Assembly: GCA_965220825.1 (NCBI GenBank)
Contig: OZ244839.1
Location: 2,108,001 to 2,172,000 of the forward strand
Reading direction: 5' to 3'
DNA: 64,000 nt
Origin: G965220825 sp965220825
GTDB taxonomy: Bacteria; Pseudomonadota; Alphaproteobacteria; UBA828
Shown here: in pieces, positions 41,426 through 49,589 of the stretch
How the letters are laid out: every line of letters begins with the position of its first letter
How positions within the stretch are numbered: the first letter of the stretch is position 1
Program-made: the position numbers and the translations under genes
The notes under the pieces: model-generated
What the model was told of the DNA's origin: nothing
Databases searched by the model: none
The model's input: only the letters and a program-made list of their open reading frames with translations

Positions 41426-42472
41426 GTGCAAGGGGAAACGAGCCGGAGCGGCGAAGGGCCGCTGGTCGACGATCCCGTGGTGGGACATCCGATCCGTGCC
41501 GGCGGTTGGTCCGCGCAGGCACGCTCCAGCTACGACCTGGCGCAGGACGCTCTCGCCGACGAACGCTTCGAGGACGCGGCCGCACTCGCGCGCCACACCG
41601 TCGAAGAAGCCCGCGAGTGCTACGAGCTCTATCCCGCCTGGTACGCACAGATCGGCGCGGTGCTGCGCGCCGAGACAGTGGAGAGCGCCGCACTTGCCGC
41701 CGGCGAAGCCCGGCTCCAGGCCCTCACCGCCCATGAGGACGGCACCCCCTTCGACATGGACCGTGGCTGGGCCGCCTACACCGCCGCCATCGACGCGGTC
41801 GTGGAGGCCTGCGGCGCGCGGGATCGGACCGCGGCCGGCGATGCACTGGAGCGCGCCCGGACCCTCTGGCAGGAGACCCACGACAAGGGCTGCGACCTGG
41901 TCTATGGCATGCTCGACTTGGCGGTGCGCCTTCTCGGCGAAGCCCGTCTCGGCCCGCTCTGGGACGAACTGCTGGCGGAGATGTACGAGACCTACGATGA
42001 ATACGACACTGCGGTCCATCCATGGCCCCGCTCCATGCACCGGCTGATCGCGATCGCCGCGCTTTCGTTGCGCGGCCATCTGAGCGGGCCGGGCCGCCGC
42101 GGAGCGATCACGGTCGCCGAAGAGCGGGACCGCTGGGTGCTCTCCTTCGACCCCTGCGGCTCGGGCGGGCGCACCTATCGCGGCGCTGGAGCCCGCATGC
42201 TTCCACCCCATGATTTCGCGGTGACGACCGAACCCCACGACTGGGCCTGGGGCAAGACGGGCGTCTGCGCCTATTGCGTCCATTGCTGCCAGCTCAACCA
42301 GCGCATGCCCATACGCCGCTTCGGCTATCCCACCCGCGTGATCGACCCGCCCACCTGGCCCGCGGCGCAAGCCGGCGGCGTCTGCCGCTGGTCGATCTAC
42401 AAGGATCCGTCGCTGGTGCCGGCCGACGCCTATGAGAGCGTGGGCTACGCCGCGCCCGCCATGCCGGCATGA
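41426..42472 (+). CDS. Conserved protein of unknown function in operon with a glutamine-synthetase-like gene
   Basis: 348 residues from GTG 41426. The N-terminal half is helical (ARSSYDLAQDALADERFEDAAALARHTVEEARECYELYPAWYAQ). The C-terminal part has LSFDPCGSGGRTYRG, DWAWGKTGVCAYCVHCCQLNQ with four Cys in a cluster, and WPAAQAGGVCRWSIYKDP. The Cys cluster could bind a metal. I recall similar proteins, but no characterised member. Its stop overlaps the next start (ATGA), so the two proteins are made together. Function is not inferred beyond co-operation with the ligase-like enzyme. Confidence 0.75.
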   Translation: MQGETSRSGEGPLVDDPVVGHPIRAGGWSAQARSSYDLAQDALADERFEDAAALARHTVEEARECYELYPAWYAQIGAVLRAETVESAALAAGEARLQALTAHEDGTPFDMDRGWAAYTAAIDAVVEACGARDRTAAGDALERARTLWQETHDKGCDLVYGMLDLAVRLLGEARLGPLWDELLAEMYETYDEYDTAVHPWPRSMHRLIAIAALSLRGHLSGPGRRGAITVAEERDRWVLSFDPCGSGGRTYRGAGARMLPPHDFAVTTEPHDWAWGKTGVCAYCVHCCQLNQRMPIRRFGYPTRVIDPPTWPAAQAGGVCRWSIYKDPSLVPADAYESVGYAAPAMPA

Positions 42473-43833
42473 CGAGCGCACCCACGCCCCACGAAGGACT
42501 CGAGGCTCTGCGCGGGCGCTTCCGCCGCGAGCGCGTGCGCTTCGTGCAGGTGGAGGTGCCGGAGCTGGATGGCGGGCTCCGCGGCAAGCTGCTTTCGCTG
42601 GAGAAGGGACTTTCGGACGAGCTCGGCTTCTCCAACATCCTCTATGGCCTGACCACGGCGGACGACGTCTATCTCTCCCCGTTCGCTTCCTACGAAAACG
42701 GTTTCGCGGATCTCGCCGCACGCCCCGACGCGCGCTCCGTCCGGCGGCTTCCCTGGCGGCCCGATACGGTGGCGGCGATGATGGATGTCCACGACGCCGA
42801 CGGGACCATGTGCCCGGAATGTCCGCGCACCGTGCTGCACCGTGCCGCCGCCAAGGCGGAGGCGATGGGCTTCGAACCGCGGTTCGCCGTCGAGTATGAG
42901 GCGTTCGTCTATCATGCGGACGAGACCGCCGCGCCCTTTGGCCCAGGCTCCCTTGCGCCGGTCTCCCGCGGGCGGAACGCCTACAGCCTGGTCCGCCTGC
43001 CGGCGATCCGCGCCGTGTTCGAGACGTTCATGGAGCGCATGGAGGCGGTCGGCGCGCCCGTCGACTCCGCCCATACGGAGCTCGGTTACGGCGCCGTGGA
43101 GTTCGCCATGGCCCATGCCCCGCCCCTGGAAGCCGCGGACGGTGCCATGCGGGCCAAGGCCTATCTCAAGGAGCTCTGCGCCGAGCGCGGCATGGTGGCA
43201 AGCTTCATGGCAAGGCTCGATATCGCGCAGCCGGGCTCGGGCGGGCATGTCCACCAGAGCCTGCGGAAGGACGGCAGCAGCGCCTTCTGGGACGGCGAGG
43301 GGCCAAGCGCCCTCGTGGGCCGGTATGCCGCCGGCGTGCTCGCCCATGCACCGGCGCTCACGGCGCTCTGCAAGCCCAATATCAACTCGTACCGCCGCCG
43401 CGGCTGGCACAATTGGGTGCCGGAGAACGTCTCCTGGGGCCACGACAACCGCACCGCCGCCATGCGCCTGATCACCCGCCCGGGGCCCGGTGCCGTACGC
43501 TTCGAGAACCGCATGCCGGGCGCTGATTCCAACGCCTACCTCACCATCGGGGGCATGCTCGCGGCGGGCCTGGACGGCATCGAGCGCGACCTCGAGCCGC
43601 CGCCGCTCTGCGAGGGCAATGCGGCGCTGGACGAACGTTACCCGAGACTCCCCGATTCCCTGGAGGAGGCGCTCCCGGCCTTCGGCGGCTCCGCCTTCCT
43701 GCGCGAGACCTTCGGCGACCGCTTCGTGGACCACTACGTCCTATCCCGCCAGACCGAACTCGACCTCTGGCGCGAATGGTGTGCGGGCCATGTCAGCGCG
43801 TGGGAGCACGAGCGCTATTTCGAGACCATATAG
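42469..43833 (+). CDS. Glutamine synthetase family protein (GS-like ligase)
   Basis: 454 residues of the GS superfamily (type I-like, related to GlnT/PuuA gamma-glutamyl ligases). Seen: FVQVEVPELDGGLRGK, the beta-grasp domain, VEYEAFVYHADE (Glu of the metal site), SAHTELGYGAVEFAMAH, ASFMARLDIAQPGSGGHVHQSL (His and metal ligands), the NSYRRRG ATP-phosphate motif and RFENRMPGADSNAYL with the catalytic Arg-Glu. Type I GS usually has an adenylylation site and about 470 residues; none is obvious here. The likely reaction is ATP-dependent amide-bond formation with glutamate or an amine. Confidence 0.88.
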   Translation: MTSAPTPHEGLEALRGRFRRERVRFVQVEVPELDGGLRGKLLSLEKGLSDELGFSNILYGLTTADDVYLSPFASYENGFADLAARPDARSVRRLPWRPDTVAAMMDVHDADGTMCPECPRTVLHRAAAKAEAMGFEPRFAVEYEAFVYHADETAAPFGPGSLAPVSRGRNAYSLVRLPAIRAVFETFMERMEAVGAPVDSAHTELGYGAVEFAMAHAPPLEAADGAMRAKAYLKELCAERGMVASFMARLDIAQPGSGGHVHQSLRKDGSSAFWDGEGPSALVGRYAAGVLAHAPALTALCKPNINSYRRRGWHNWVPENVSWGHDNRTAAMRLITRPGPGAVRFENRMPGADSNAYLTIGGMLAAGLDGIERDLEPPPLCEGNAALDERYPRLPDSLEEALPAFGGSAFLRETFGDRFVDHYVLSRQTELDLWREWCAGHVSAWEHERYFETI

Positions 43834-43891
43834 GCGCGGGAGAGGCGCGCGCCGCGCATCCCGCGAAGACGGCCAGCCAAAGGAGGGACGA

Positions 43892-44080
43892 ATGTCGGAC
43901 AACGAGACCATAGCGGCGCGCCTCGCCGCCTTGCGCGCCGAGCACCGGGCATTGGACGCGCGCATCGGCGCACTGTCGACTGACGGCGGGGACGTGGACG
44001 TTCAGAGGCTGAAGCGCGAGAAGCTCCGCCTCAAGGACGAGATCGCCCAGCTGGAGAGCGCACAGCAAGACGCCGGGTAG
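43892..44080 (+). CDS. YdcH/DUF465 family small protein
   Basis: 62 residues: MSDNETIAARLAALRAEHRALDARIGALSTDGGDVDVQRLKREKLRLKDEIAQLE, the short anti-parallel helical hairpin of the DUF465 family with the RxKREKLxLKDEI motif. A strong Shine-Dalgarno (AGGAGGG) is placed 5 bases before ATG 43892. It lies 58 bases after the GS-like gene and just before the IS630 element. Function unknown. Confidence 0.85.
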   Translation: MSDNETIAARLAALRAEHRALDARIGALSTDGGDVDVQRLKREKLRLKDEIAQLESAQQDAG

Positions 44081-44135
44081 CGCGCGGCACCCCGGCCACG
44101 ATTCACCGCATGGCCGAAGGACCGGGCGCCCCGCC

Positions 44136-45194
44136 TAGAGCGGAATCCGATCACGTTGCACCGTATCCAGCGGCGTTGAAGTAGTTTTTGCATTCTTGCG
44201 GCGAGAAGGTCTGTGAGATTTCGCCGATGGTCTCCCAGAGGCCGCCGACGGTTCTCTCTGCGGCTTTTCGCAGCCGCGCCTTGAGCTTGGCGAAGGCGAG
44301 CTCGATGGGATTGAAGTCAGGGCTGTAGGGCGGCAGAAAGAGAAGTTGCGCGCCGGCATCCTCGATGATCTTTCGGGCCTTGGGCCCCTTGTGGCTTGAG
44401 AGGTTGTCCATGACGACGATATCGCCGGGCCGCAGTTCGGGGACGAGGACCTGCTCGAGGTAGGTCTCGAAGGCATCGCGGTCGATGGCGCCGGGGTGCA
44501 CGCAGGGGGCGATCATACCGCGCTGTGTGAGCCCGGCGACGAAGGTGGTGGTGTTCCAATGACCATGGGGCGTGGCCATGCGCAGGCGTTGGCCGCGCGG
44601 GGCCCAGCCGTGGGTGCGAGCCATGTTGGTCTTGGCCCAGGTCTCGTCCATGAACACCAGCCGGTCGGGGTCGAGAGCGGGCTGGCTGTCACGCCAGGCG
44701 TGCCGCCGGCTCAGAACGTCCGGGCGAGCTTGTTCCGCCGCATGGCCGGTCTTTTTTTTTCGCGTGAGGCCGTGGCGCACGAGAAAGCGTTGGATCGCCC
44801 CATAGCTGAAGACCAAACCGCGCCTGCCCAGAGCGGCGCGCAACTCCTTGATCGTCATGTCCCGGTTCTCTTCAAGAAGGCCCAGGATCACCGCCCGTTG
44901 CACCTCGATACGCCGCGAGCGGCGATCCCCGCCAAGTGCTTTCGGGCGAGGGTCACCCTGTTCACGCACCAGCCTGCGCCACCGGCTCACGCTCGCCGCG
45001 CTCACCCCAAACCGCGCCGCAGCCGCTCTATGGCTCAGACCCTCCGAAACCGCTGACAGAACCCGAATGCGAAGATCAAGGGAAAGGGCTTTCGACATCA
45101 TCACCGGCCTCCTTTGTCCCGGTGCAATCTTGAATCACAAATCTCAGGCCATGTGAATCCACCAAATGATTCAATCAGATAAGATCACGCTCTA
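44136..45194 (-). mobile_element. IS630-family insertion sequence, apparently intact
   Basis: 1059 bases with imperfect terminal inverted repeats TAGAGCGnnATCnnATC at both ends (left TAGAGCGGAATCCGATC, right complement TAGAGCGTGATCTTATC). The outer TA dinucleotides at 44136-44137 and 45193-45194 are the TA target duplication typical of the Tc1/mariner-like IS630 family. It carries a single transposase ORF. The right TA is the TA of the amidase stop codon TAG, so the insertion ends exactly at that gene. Confidence 0.88.
44151..45104 (-). CDS. IS630-family transposase
   Basis: 317 residues. HTH domain (residues 5-60, HRAAAARFGVSAASVSRWRRL), a second helix-turn-helix, then the DDE domain: VFMDETWAKTN (Asp), VVMDNLSSHKG (Asp) and LPPYSPDFNPIELAFAKLK (Glu), which give the family's DDE spacing. 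No frameshift or stop is seen, so it is probably active or recently active. GC content resembles the host. Confidence 0.93.
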   Translation of the reverse strand: MMMSKALSLDLRIRVLSAVSEGLSHRAAAARFGVSAASVSRWRRLVREQGDPRPKALGGDRRSRRIEVQRAVILGLLEENRDMTIKELRAALGRRGLVFSYGAIQRFLVRHGLTRKKKTGHAAEQARPDVLSRRHAWRDSQPALDPDRLVFMDETWAKTNMARTHGWAPRGQRLRMATPHGHWNTTTFVAGLTQRGMIAPCVHPGAIDRDAFETYLEQVLVPELRPGDIVVMDNLSSHKGPKARKIIEDAGAQLLFLPPYSPDFNPIELAFAKLKARLRKAAERTVGGLWETIGEISQTFSPQECKNYFNAAGYGAT

Positions 45195-46628
45195 AAGCGT
45201 CCACACACTCGTCTCCGGGCGGCGGTCGCGCCAGGGACGGGCTTCCTCCAACTGGGCCGCGAGGCGGAAGAGGGTCGCCTCGTCGTTCGCCCGCCCGCCG
45301 AGATGGATGCCGACGGGAAGGCCGGCATCGTTCCAGTGAAGCGGCAGGCTGATCGCCGGGTTGCCCGTGCAGTTGAAAATCGGCGTAAAGGGAATGAACG
45401 CCATCAGCCGCTCGAAGAAGACCTCCGCATCGTCGTCGGCGAAGAGATGCCCATGGGGTGGCGGTGCGGAGCCCAGCGTCGGCGTGAGCCAGACGTCCCA
45501 GCTTTCGTAGAAACGGGCGAAGTCCCGGGTTGTCGCGTGGACGTCGCTCAACGCCTGGACCACATCCGCGCCGCTGAGCTTCCGCCCCTCCTCGATCAGG
45601 TGGAGATTGTTGGCCTCGGTGTTCTCTGGGCCCGGCGTGCGGCCGAGCAGCTTCCCGAGCCCCTCGAACGCCCACACCTCATTCGCCTGAAAGATCTTCG
45701 TCCAGCCGTCGAGCATGCTGTCGATGTCGAACGCGGGCGCTCCGGGCTCCACGATATGGCCGAGGTCGGCCAGCAGTTTCGCCGTCTCCTCCACGGCGCG
45801 AACGCAGTCCGCATCCACCGCGCTGCCGGCGGGTGCGGCGCTGGAAAAAGCGATACGCAAGCGCCCCGGCTCCGCCCCCACCTCGTCCAGGAAGGGGCGG
45901 TCGGGCGGCGGTGCGGCGTAGGGCTCGCCGATTCCCGGGCCGGCGGCGGCGTCCAGCAAGGCGGCGCAGTCCCGCACGCTCCGCGTCACCACATGCTCGA
46001 CGGCGATACCGTTCCAGAGCTCGCCGAAGTCCGGCCCGTTGGGGGTGCGGCCACGGGATGGCTTAAGCCCCACCAGACCGCAGCAGGAGGCGGGAATGCG
46101 GATGGAACCGCCGCCGTCGTTGGCGTGGCCCGCCGGCGCGATACCCGCCGCCACGGCTGCGGCCGAGCCGCCGCTGGAGCCACCGGGCGAGTGACCGAGC
46201 CTCCACGGATTGTGGGTCGGCCCGTTGGCCACCGGTTCGGTGGAGCCGCTGGAGCCGCCCTCGGGCGTGTTGGTCTTGGCAAAGATCACCACGCCGGCTT
46301 TCTTCCAGCGCGCCGTCATCTCGCTGTCGAAGTCCCGCGTCCAGCCCTTGAAGAAGCGGCTTCCGCAATCGGTGGGAACGCCCGCATAGGACTGGGTGAG
46401 GTCCTTCAGCAGAAAGGGCACGCCTTCGAAGGGGCCCGCGGGCACACCGGCGGCAACCGTCTTGCGCGCCTCCTCCTCCATCGGGCGGACGATGGCGTTG
46501 AGCTTGCCGTTGAGCGCGTCCGCCGCCCGAAGCGCGCAGTCCAGAAGCTCTTCGGGCGTCGCCTCCTTGCGCTTTACCAGCCCCGCAAGGCCGAGGGCGT
46601 CGTGGGCCGCATAGTCCCTGAGTTCCAT
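45192..46628 (-). CDS. Amidase (amidase-signature family), C-terminus touched by IS630
   Basis: 478 residues from ATG 46628. Amidase-signature enzyme with Ser-cisSer-Lys triad: FLLKDLTQSYAG (Lys region), GGSSGGSAAAVAAGIAPAGHANDGGGSIRIPAS (Ser region), GLVGLKPSRGRTPNGP. It hydrolyses amides or transfers ammonia in the cytosol. A TTG at 46655 is an alternative start. The stop TAG (45192-45194) shares its TA with the IS630 end, so the natural C-terminus may have been altered. The upstream gene is an ABC substrate-binding protein (17 bases away). Confidence 0.88.
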   Translation of the reverse strand: MELRDYAAHDALGLAGLVKRKEATPEELLDCALRAADALNGKLNAIVRPMEEEARKTVAAGVPAGPFEGVPFLLKDLTQSYAGVPTDCGSRFFKGWTRDFDSEMTARWKKAGVVIFAKTNTPEGGSSGSTEPVANGPTHNPWRLGHSPGGSSGGSAAAVAAGIAPAGHANDGGGSIRIPASCCGLVGLKPSRGRTPNGPDFGELWNGIAVEHVVTRSVRDCAALLDAAAGPGIGEPYAAPPPDRPFLDEVGAEPGRLRIAFSSAAPAGSAVDADCVRAVEETAKLLADLGHIVEPGAPAFDIDSMLDGWTKIFQANEVWAFEGLGKLLGRTPGPENTEANNLHLIEEGRKLSGADVVQALSDVHATTRDFARFYESWDVWLTPTLGSAPPPHGHLFADDDAEVFFERLMAFIPFTPIFNCTGNPAISLPLHWNDAGLPVGIHLGGRANDEATLFRLAAQLEEARPWRDRRPETSVWTL

Positions 46629-46644
46629 CTCACGTCTCCCCCGT

Positions 46645-48240
46645 TCATTCGGCAAACCAGATCGTCGAGAAGTCGTACCAGTTCTCCGGCGGGTTCACGA
46701 AGCCGCGTACCGTCGGGTCCAGCACGAGCGGATTGTAGTAGACGAATTTCGGCGCATAGGCGAAATCGCGCCCCATGATGATCTCGTTGGCCTGCCGGTA
46801 GAACGCCGCGGCTTTGGCCTCGTCCTTCTCCGCGAGCGCCTGGTCGAACAGCGCATCCACCTCCGGATTGCAGTACCAGCCGACATTGAAGCCGTTGGGC
46901 GGCTGGGAATCGCATCGCGACATCACCTGGGTCCAGTAGGGGATCGACCAGCCCCATCCGACCTCGTTCATGTGCAGGCCCTCGGGCATTCCCTGGACCC
47001 ACTTGCCGAGATAGGTGATCCACTCGATCTTGTTGAGCTTCACGTCGATGCCGACCTTCTTCAGATCGCGCTGGATCCACTTCTCCCACACCTCGTTGTA
47101 GCCGTATTCGTAGATGTCGAACTCGATGGCGAGCCCGTCCGCATAACCGGCCTCGGCGAGCAGCGCACGGGCGCCTTCGGGATCGTAGGGTGCGGCGACA
47201 TAGCCCGGCCGGTAGGCGAAGGTGCCGGGGGAGAGCATGCCCTGCTCGGCCCGCCCGGTGTTCTGCAGGATCTCGCGGGCGATGCCCTCCCGATCGATCG
47301 CCATGTTGATCGCCTTGCGGACGCGCACATCGCTCATGATCGGGTCGCGATGGTTGAAGAAGAGCAGCCAGATGGAAGGAATGTTCTCGTTGGTGGAGAG
47401 CACGAAGCCCTCCTCCTGCAGCCCTTCGAGCTCGTCCCAGGGCGCCTCGTTGATCATGTGGACCTCGCCGGCGCGCATGGCCGCGAGCCGGGACGCCTGG
47501 TCCGGCAGAGGACGGAAGACAAGCTGGTCGATATGGGCTTTGCGGCCCCAATAGCCGTCGAAGCGCTCGAGCACCACCTTGATGTTCTGCTCGCGCTCGA
47601 CGAACTTGAAGGGGCCCGTCCCCACCGGATCGAGTGCGAAGCCTTCGTTCCCGGTCTTCTCCCACTGGGTGGGGCTCACCATCATCGGCATGCCGCAGGC
47701 CTGCACGCCGAACTGGAGCCATTCATAGTTGGGCTGGGTGAGGGTAATGGTGACCTCCATCGCGCCGGTCACGTCCACCGACTCGATCCAGCGCGTGTAG
47801 TAGCCCATGAAGGCCGCAGCCGTATCGTAATACTGCGGCGCGTCAGCGTTCATGAAGCGGTCGTAGTTCCACTTCACCACCTCGGCGTCCACCATGGTGC
47901 CGTCGTGGAACGCCACATTCTCGCGTATCTGGAAGACATAGGTCGTGCCGTCCTCGGAGCGCTCCCAGGACTTCGCGATGGCCGGGCGGAGCGTCGCCCG
48001 CTTCGCCTCCGGATCGGCCAGGTCGAGCATGACCAGGCCTTCGAACATGTTGTGGATGGCGTTGGTGGTGTACCAGCTGCAGGTGGCGTGGGGGTCCAGG
48101 ATGTTCATCTCGCTGGACATGCCCCAGACGAAGGTGCCGCCCTGTCGGGGCTCCTCGGCCCGGACAACGGTCGTGCCCGCGAGCAGCAGGCCCGCGGCAG
48201 CAATGGAAAGACCCGCAAACCGGACGGAATCCCAGCGCAT
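46645..48240 (-). CDS. ABC transporter substrate-binding protein (SBP_bac_5), orphan
   Basis: 531 residues with a Sec-type signal peptide (MRWDSVRFAGLSIAAAGLLL, cleavage near VRA-EEP). Family 5 features: GGTFVWGMSSEMNILDPHATCSW, NVAFHDGTMVDAEVVKWNYDRF, DPVGTGPFKFVE, AAMRAGEVHMIN and AINMAIDREGIAREILQNTGRAEQG. No matching permease or ATPase genes adjoin it; the amidase follows. The substrate is probably a peptide or amide compound, consistent with the neighbouring amidase. Confidence 0.9.
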   Translation of the reverse strand: MRWDSVRFAGLSIAAAGLLLAGTTVVRAEEPRQGGTFVWGMSSEMNILDPHATCSWYTTNAIHNMFEGLVMLDLADPEAKRATLRPAIAKSWERSEDGTTYVFQIRENVAFHDGTMVDAEVVKWNYDRFMNADAPQYYDTAAAFMGYYTRWIESVDVTGAMEVTITLTQPNYEWLQFGVQACGMPMMVSPTQWEKTGNEGFALDPVGTGPFKFVEREQNIKVVLERFDGYWGRKAHIDQLVFRPLPDQASRLAAMRAGEVHMINEAPWDELEGLQEEGFVLSTNENIPSIWLLFFNHRDPIMSDVRVRKAINMAIDREGIAREILQNTGRAEQGMLSPGTFAYRPGYVAAPYDPEGARALLAEAGYADGLAIEFDIYEYGYNEVWEKWIQRDLKKVGIDVKLNKIEWITYLGKWVQGMPEGLHMNEVGWGWSIPYWTQVMSRCDSQPPNGFNVGWYCNPEVDALFDQALAEKDEAKAAAFYRQANEIIMGRDFAYAPKFVYYNPLVLDPTVRGFVNPPENWYDFSTIWFAE

Positions 48241-48424
48241 GGATCGAACCCTCCCTCGGTTGATCGCCGTCGCGGGTGCCGGTCTATTCCGTGCCGCGCT
48301 TCATGCGCGGTCTTCTCGCGACGGCTCGATCAGACATTATGACCCGCGGGGAGCGCCGATCAAACGGGGCATCGTTTCGCAAACGGTGGGATAACCGCAG
48401 GTTGGAGCGGAGACGAAGAGGGCG

Positions 48425-49384
48425 ATGGGCGGGGCGCAGAAGAGCGGACGGAAGACCTTTCCGCACCTGCGGCGGCGGACCAGGCGGCGTGGAATCCGCC
48501 GCGCCGGCTGGGGGCGCGCGGCGCTCTGCGCGGTGGTGGGCGGGATCTATTTCCTGCCGGTGCTCTGGATCGTGCTCACCGCTTTCAAGAGCCCGAGGGA
48601 CGCGCTCACCCCGACGTTCCTTTTCACGCCGACCCTCGACAACTTCACCGCCATCTTTTCGCGCGTCCACTACCGGGGCGGGGAGGCGTTCGACACCGGT
48701 TTCGGCCTCTATTTCTTCAACAGCGCGGCAATCTCCGCCGCCAGCGTGGGCCTTGCGCTGATCCTCGGAACGGCCGCGGCCTACGGGTTCTCGCGCTGGC
48801 CGCTGCGGGGGACTCAGACCTATCTGCTGCTCGTGCTCACCGCGCGGATGCTGCCGCCCATCGTGCTTGTCGTTCCGCTCTTTCTGTTTTTCCGCGTGAC
48901 CGGGCTCGCAGGCGGCTATCTGAGCATCATCCTGCTCTACACGGCGTTCAACCTGCCGTTCACCATCTGGATCATGAAGAGCTTCTTCGACGAACTCCCG
49001 CGGGAGGTGGAGGATGCCGCCCGCATGGATGGAAGCTCGGAACTGGGTGTGTTCTTCCGCATCTGCCTGCCGCGGGTGCGCGCCGGGCTCGCGGCGACGG
49101 CCACGCTCGGGCTGATCCTCACCTGGAACGAGTTTCTGATGGCGCTGCTGCTCACCGGGCCCCGGACGCGGACCGTGCCGGTGGCGATCGGCTCCAATCT
49201 CGGCGGCGGTATCGCCATCGAGTGGAGCCGGCTGGCGGCGATCGAAACGCTTTTCCTGCTGCCGGTGGCGCTGGCGGCCTTCCTGCTGCAGAACCACCTG
49301 CTGCGGGGCGTGACCTTCGGGACGGTGTCGCGCCGCCCGCCACCCGGGGGCAATGCAACGAATGGTCGGAGTGAGTGGATTTGA
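48425..49384 (+). CDS. Sugar-type ABC permease (MalG family), orphan, C-terminus runs into tRNA-Pro
   Basis: 319 residues. MalG-type permease: N-terminal TM (residues 35-55, GGIYFLPVLWIVLTAFK), five further TMs, the EAA loop LPREVEDAARMDGSSELGVFFRICLPRVRAGL and a final RGVTFGTVSR. Homologues usually end about there; the last 15 residues (PPPGGNATNGRSEWI) come from sequence that overlaps the 3' end of tRNA-Pro on the other strand, suggesting the original stop was lost. No partner permease, ATPase or binding protein lies next to it. Confidence 0.82.
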   Translation: MGGAQKSGRKTFPHLRRRTRRRGIRRAGWGRAALCAVVGGIYFLPVLWIVLTAFKSPRDALTPTFLFTPTLDNFTAIFSRVHYRGGEAFDTGFGLYFFNSAAISAASVGLALILGTAAAYGFSRWPLRGTQTYLLLVLTARMLPPIVLVVPLFLFFRVTGLAGGYLSIILLYTAFNLPFTIWIMKSFFDELPREVEDAARMDGSSELGVFFRICLPRVRAGLAATATLGLILTWNEFLMALLLTGPRTRTVPVAIGSNLGGGIAIEWSRLAAIETLFLLPVALAAFLLQNHLLRGVTFGTVSRRPPPGGNATNGRSEWI

Positions 49385-49439
49385 ACCACCGACCCCCGCC
49401 TCCCGAAGACGGTGCTCTACCAGGCTGAGCTACACTCCG
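49363..49439 (-). tRNA. tRNA-Pro (CGG)
   Basis: Minus-strand tRNA of 77 bases with encoded CCA at 49363-49365. Acceptor CGGAGTG pairs with CACTCCG, with discriminator A. D-arm GTAGCTCAGCCTGGTAGAGC; anticodon arm CCGTC-TTCGGGA-GGCGG with anticodon CGG; T-arm GGTTCAAATCC. The 3' end overlaps the last 22 bases of the permease gene on the plus strand. Confidence 0.95.
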
Positions 49440-49589
49440 ACGCCTGCCCCCACGGGCGCCGCCACCATACCCCCGACCGACGGTTCCCGGCAAGAAACAC
49501 GGCGAGGCGGCTCAGCGCATTCGGCAGGTCTCGGCCGCCTGTTGGTCGCGGCGAACCCGCCCGCGCCCCCTCCGCGCAAGGCCCGCCGT

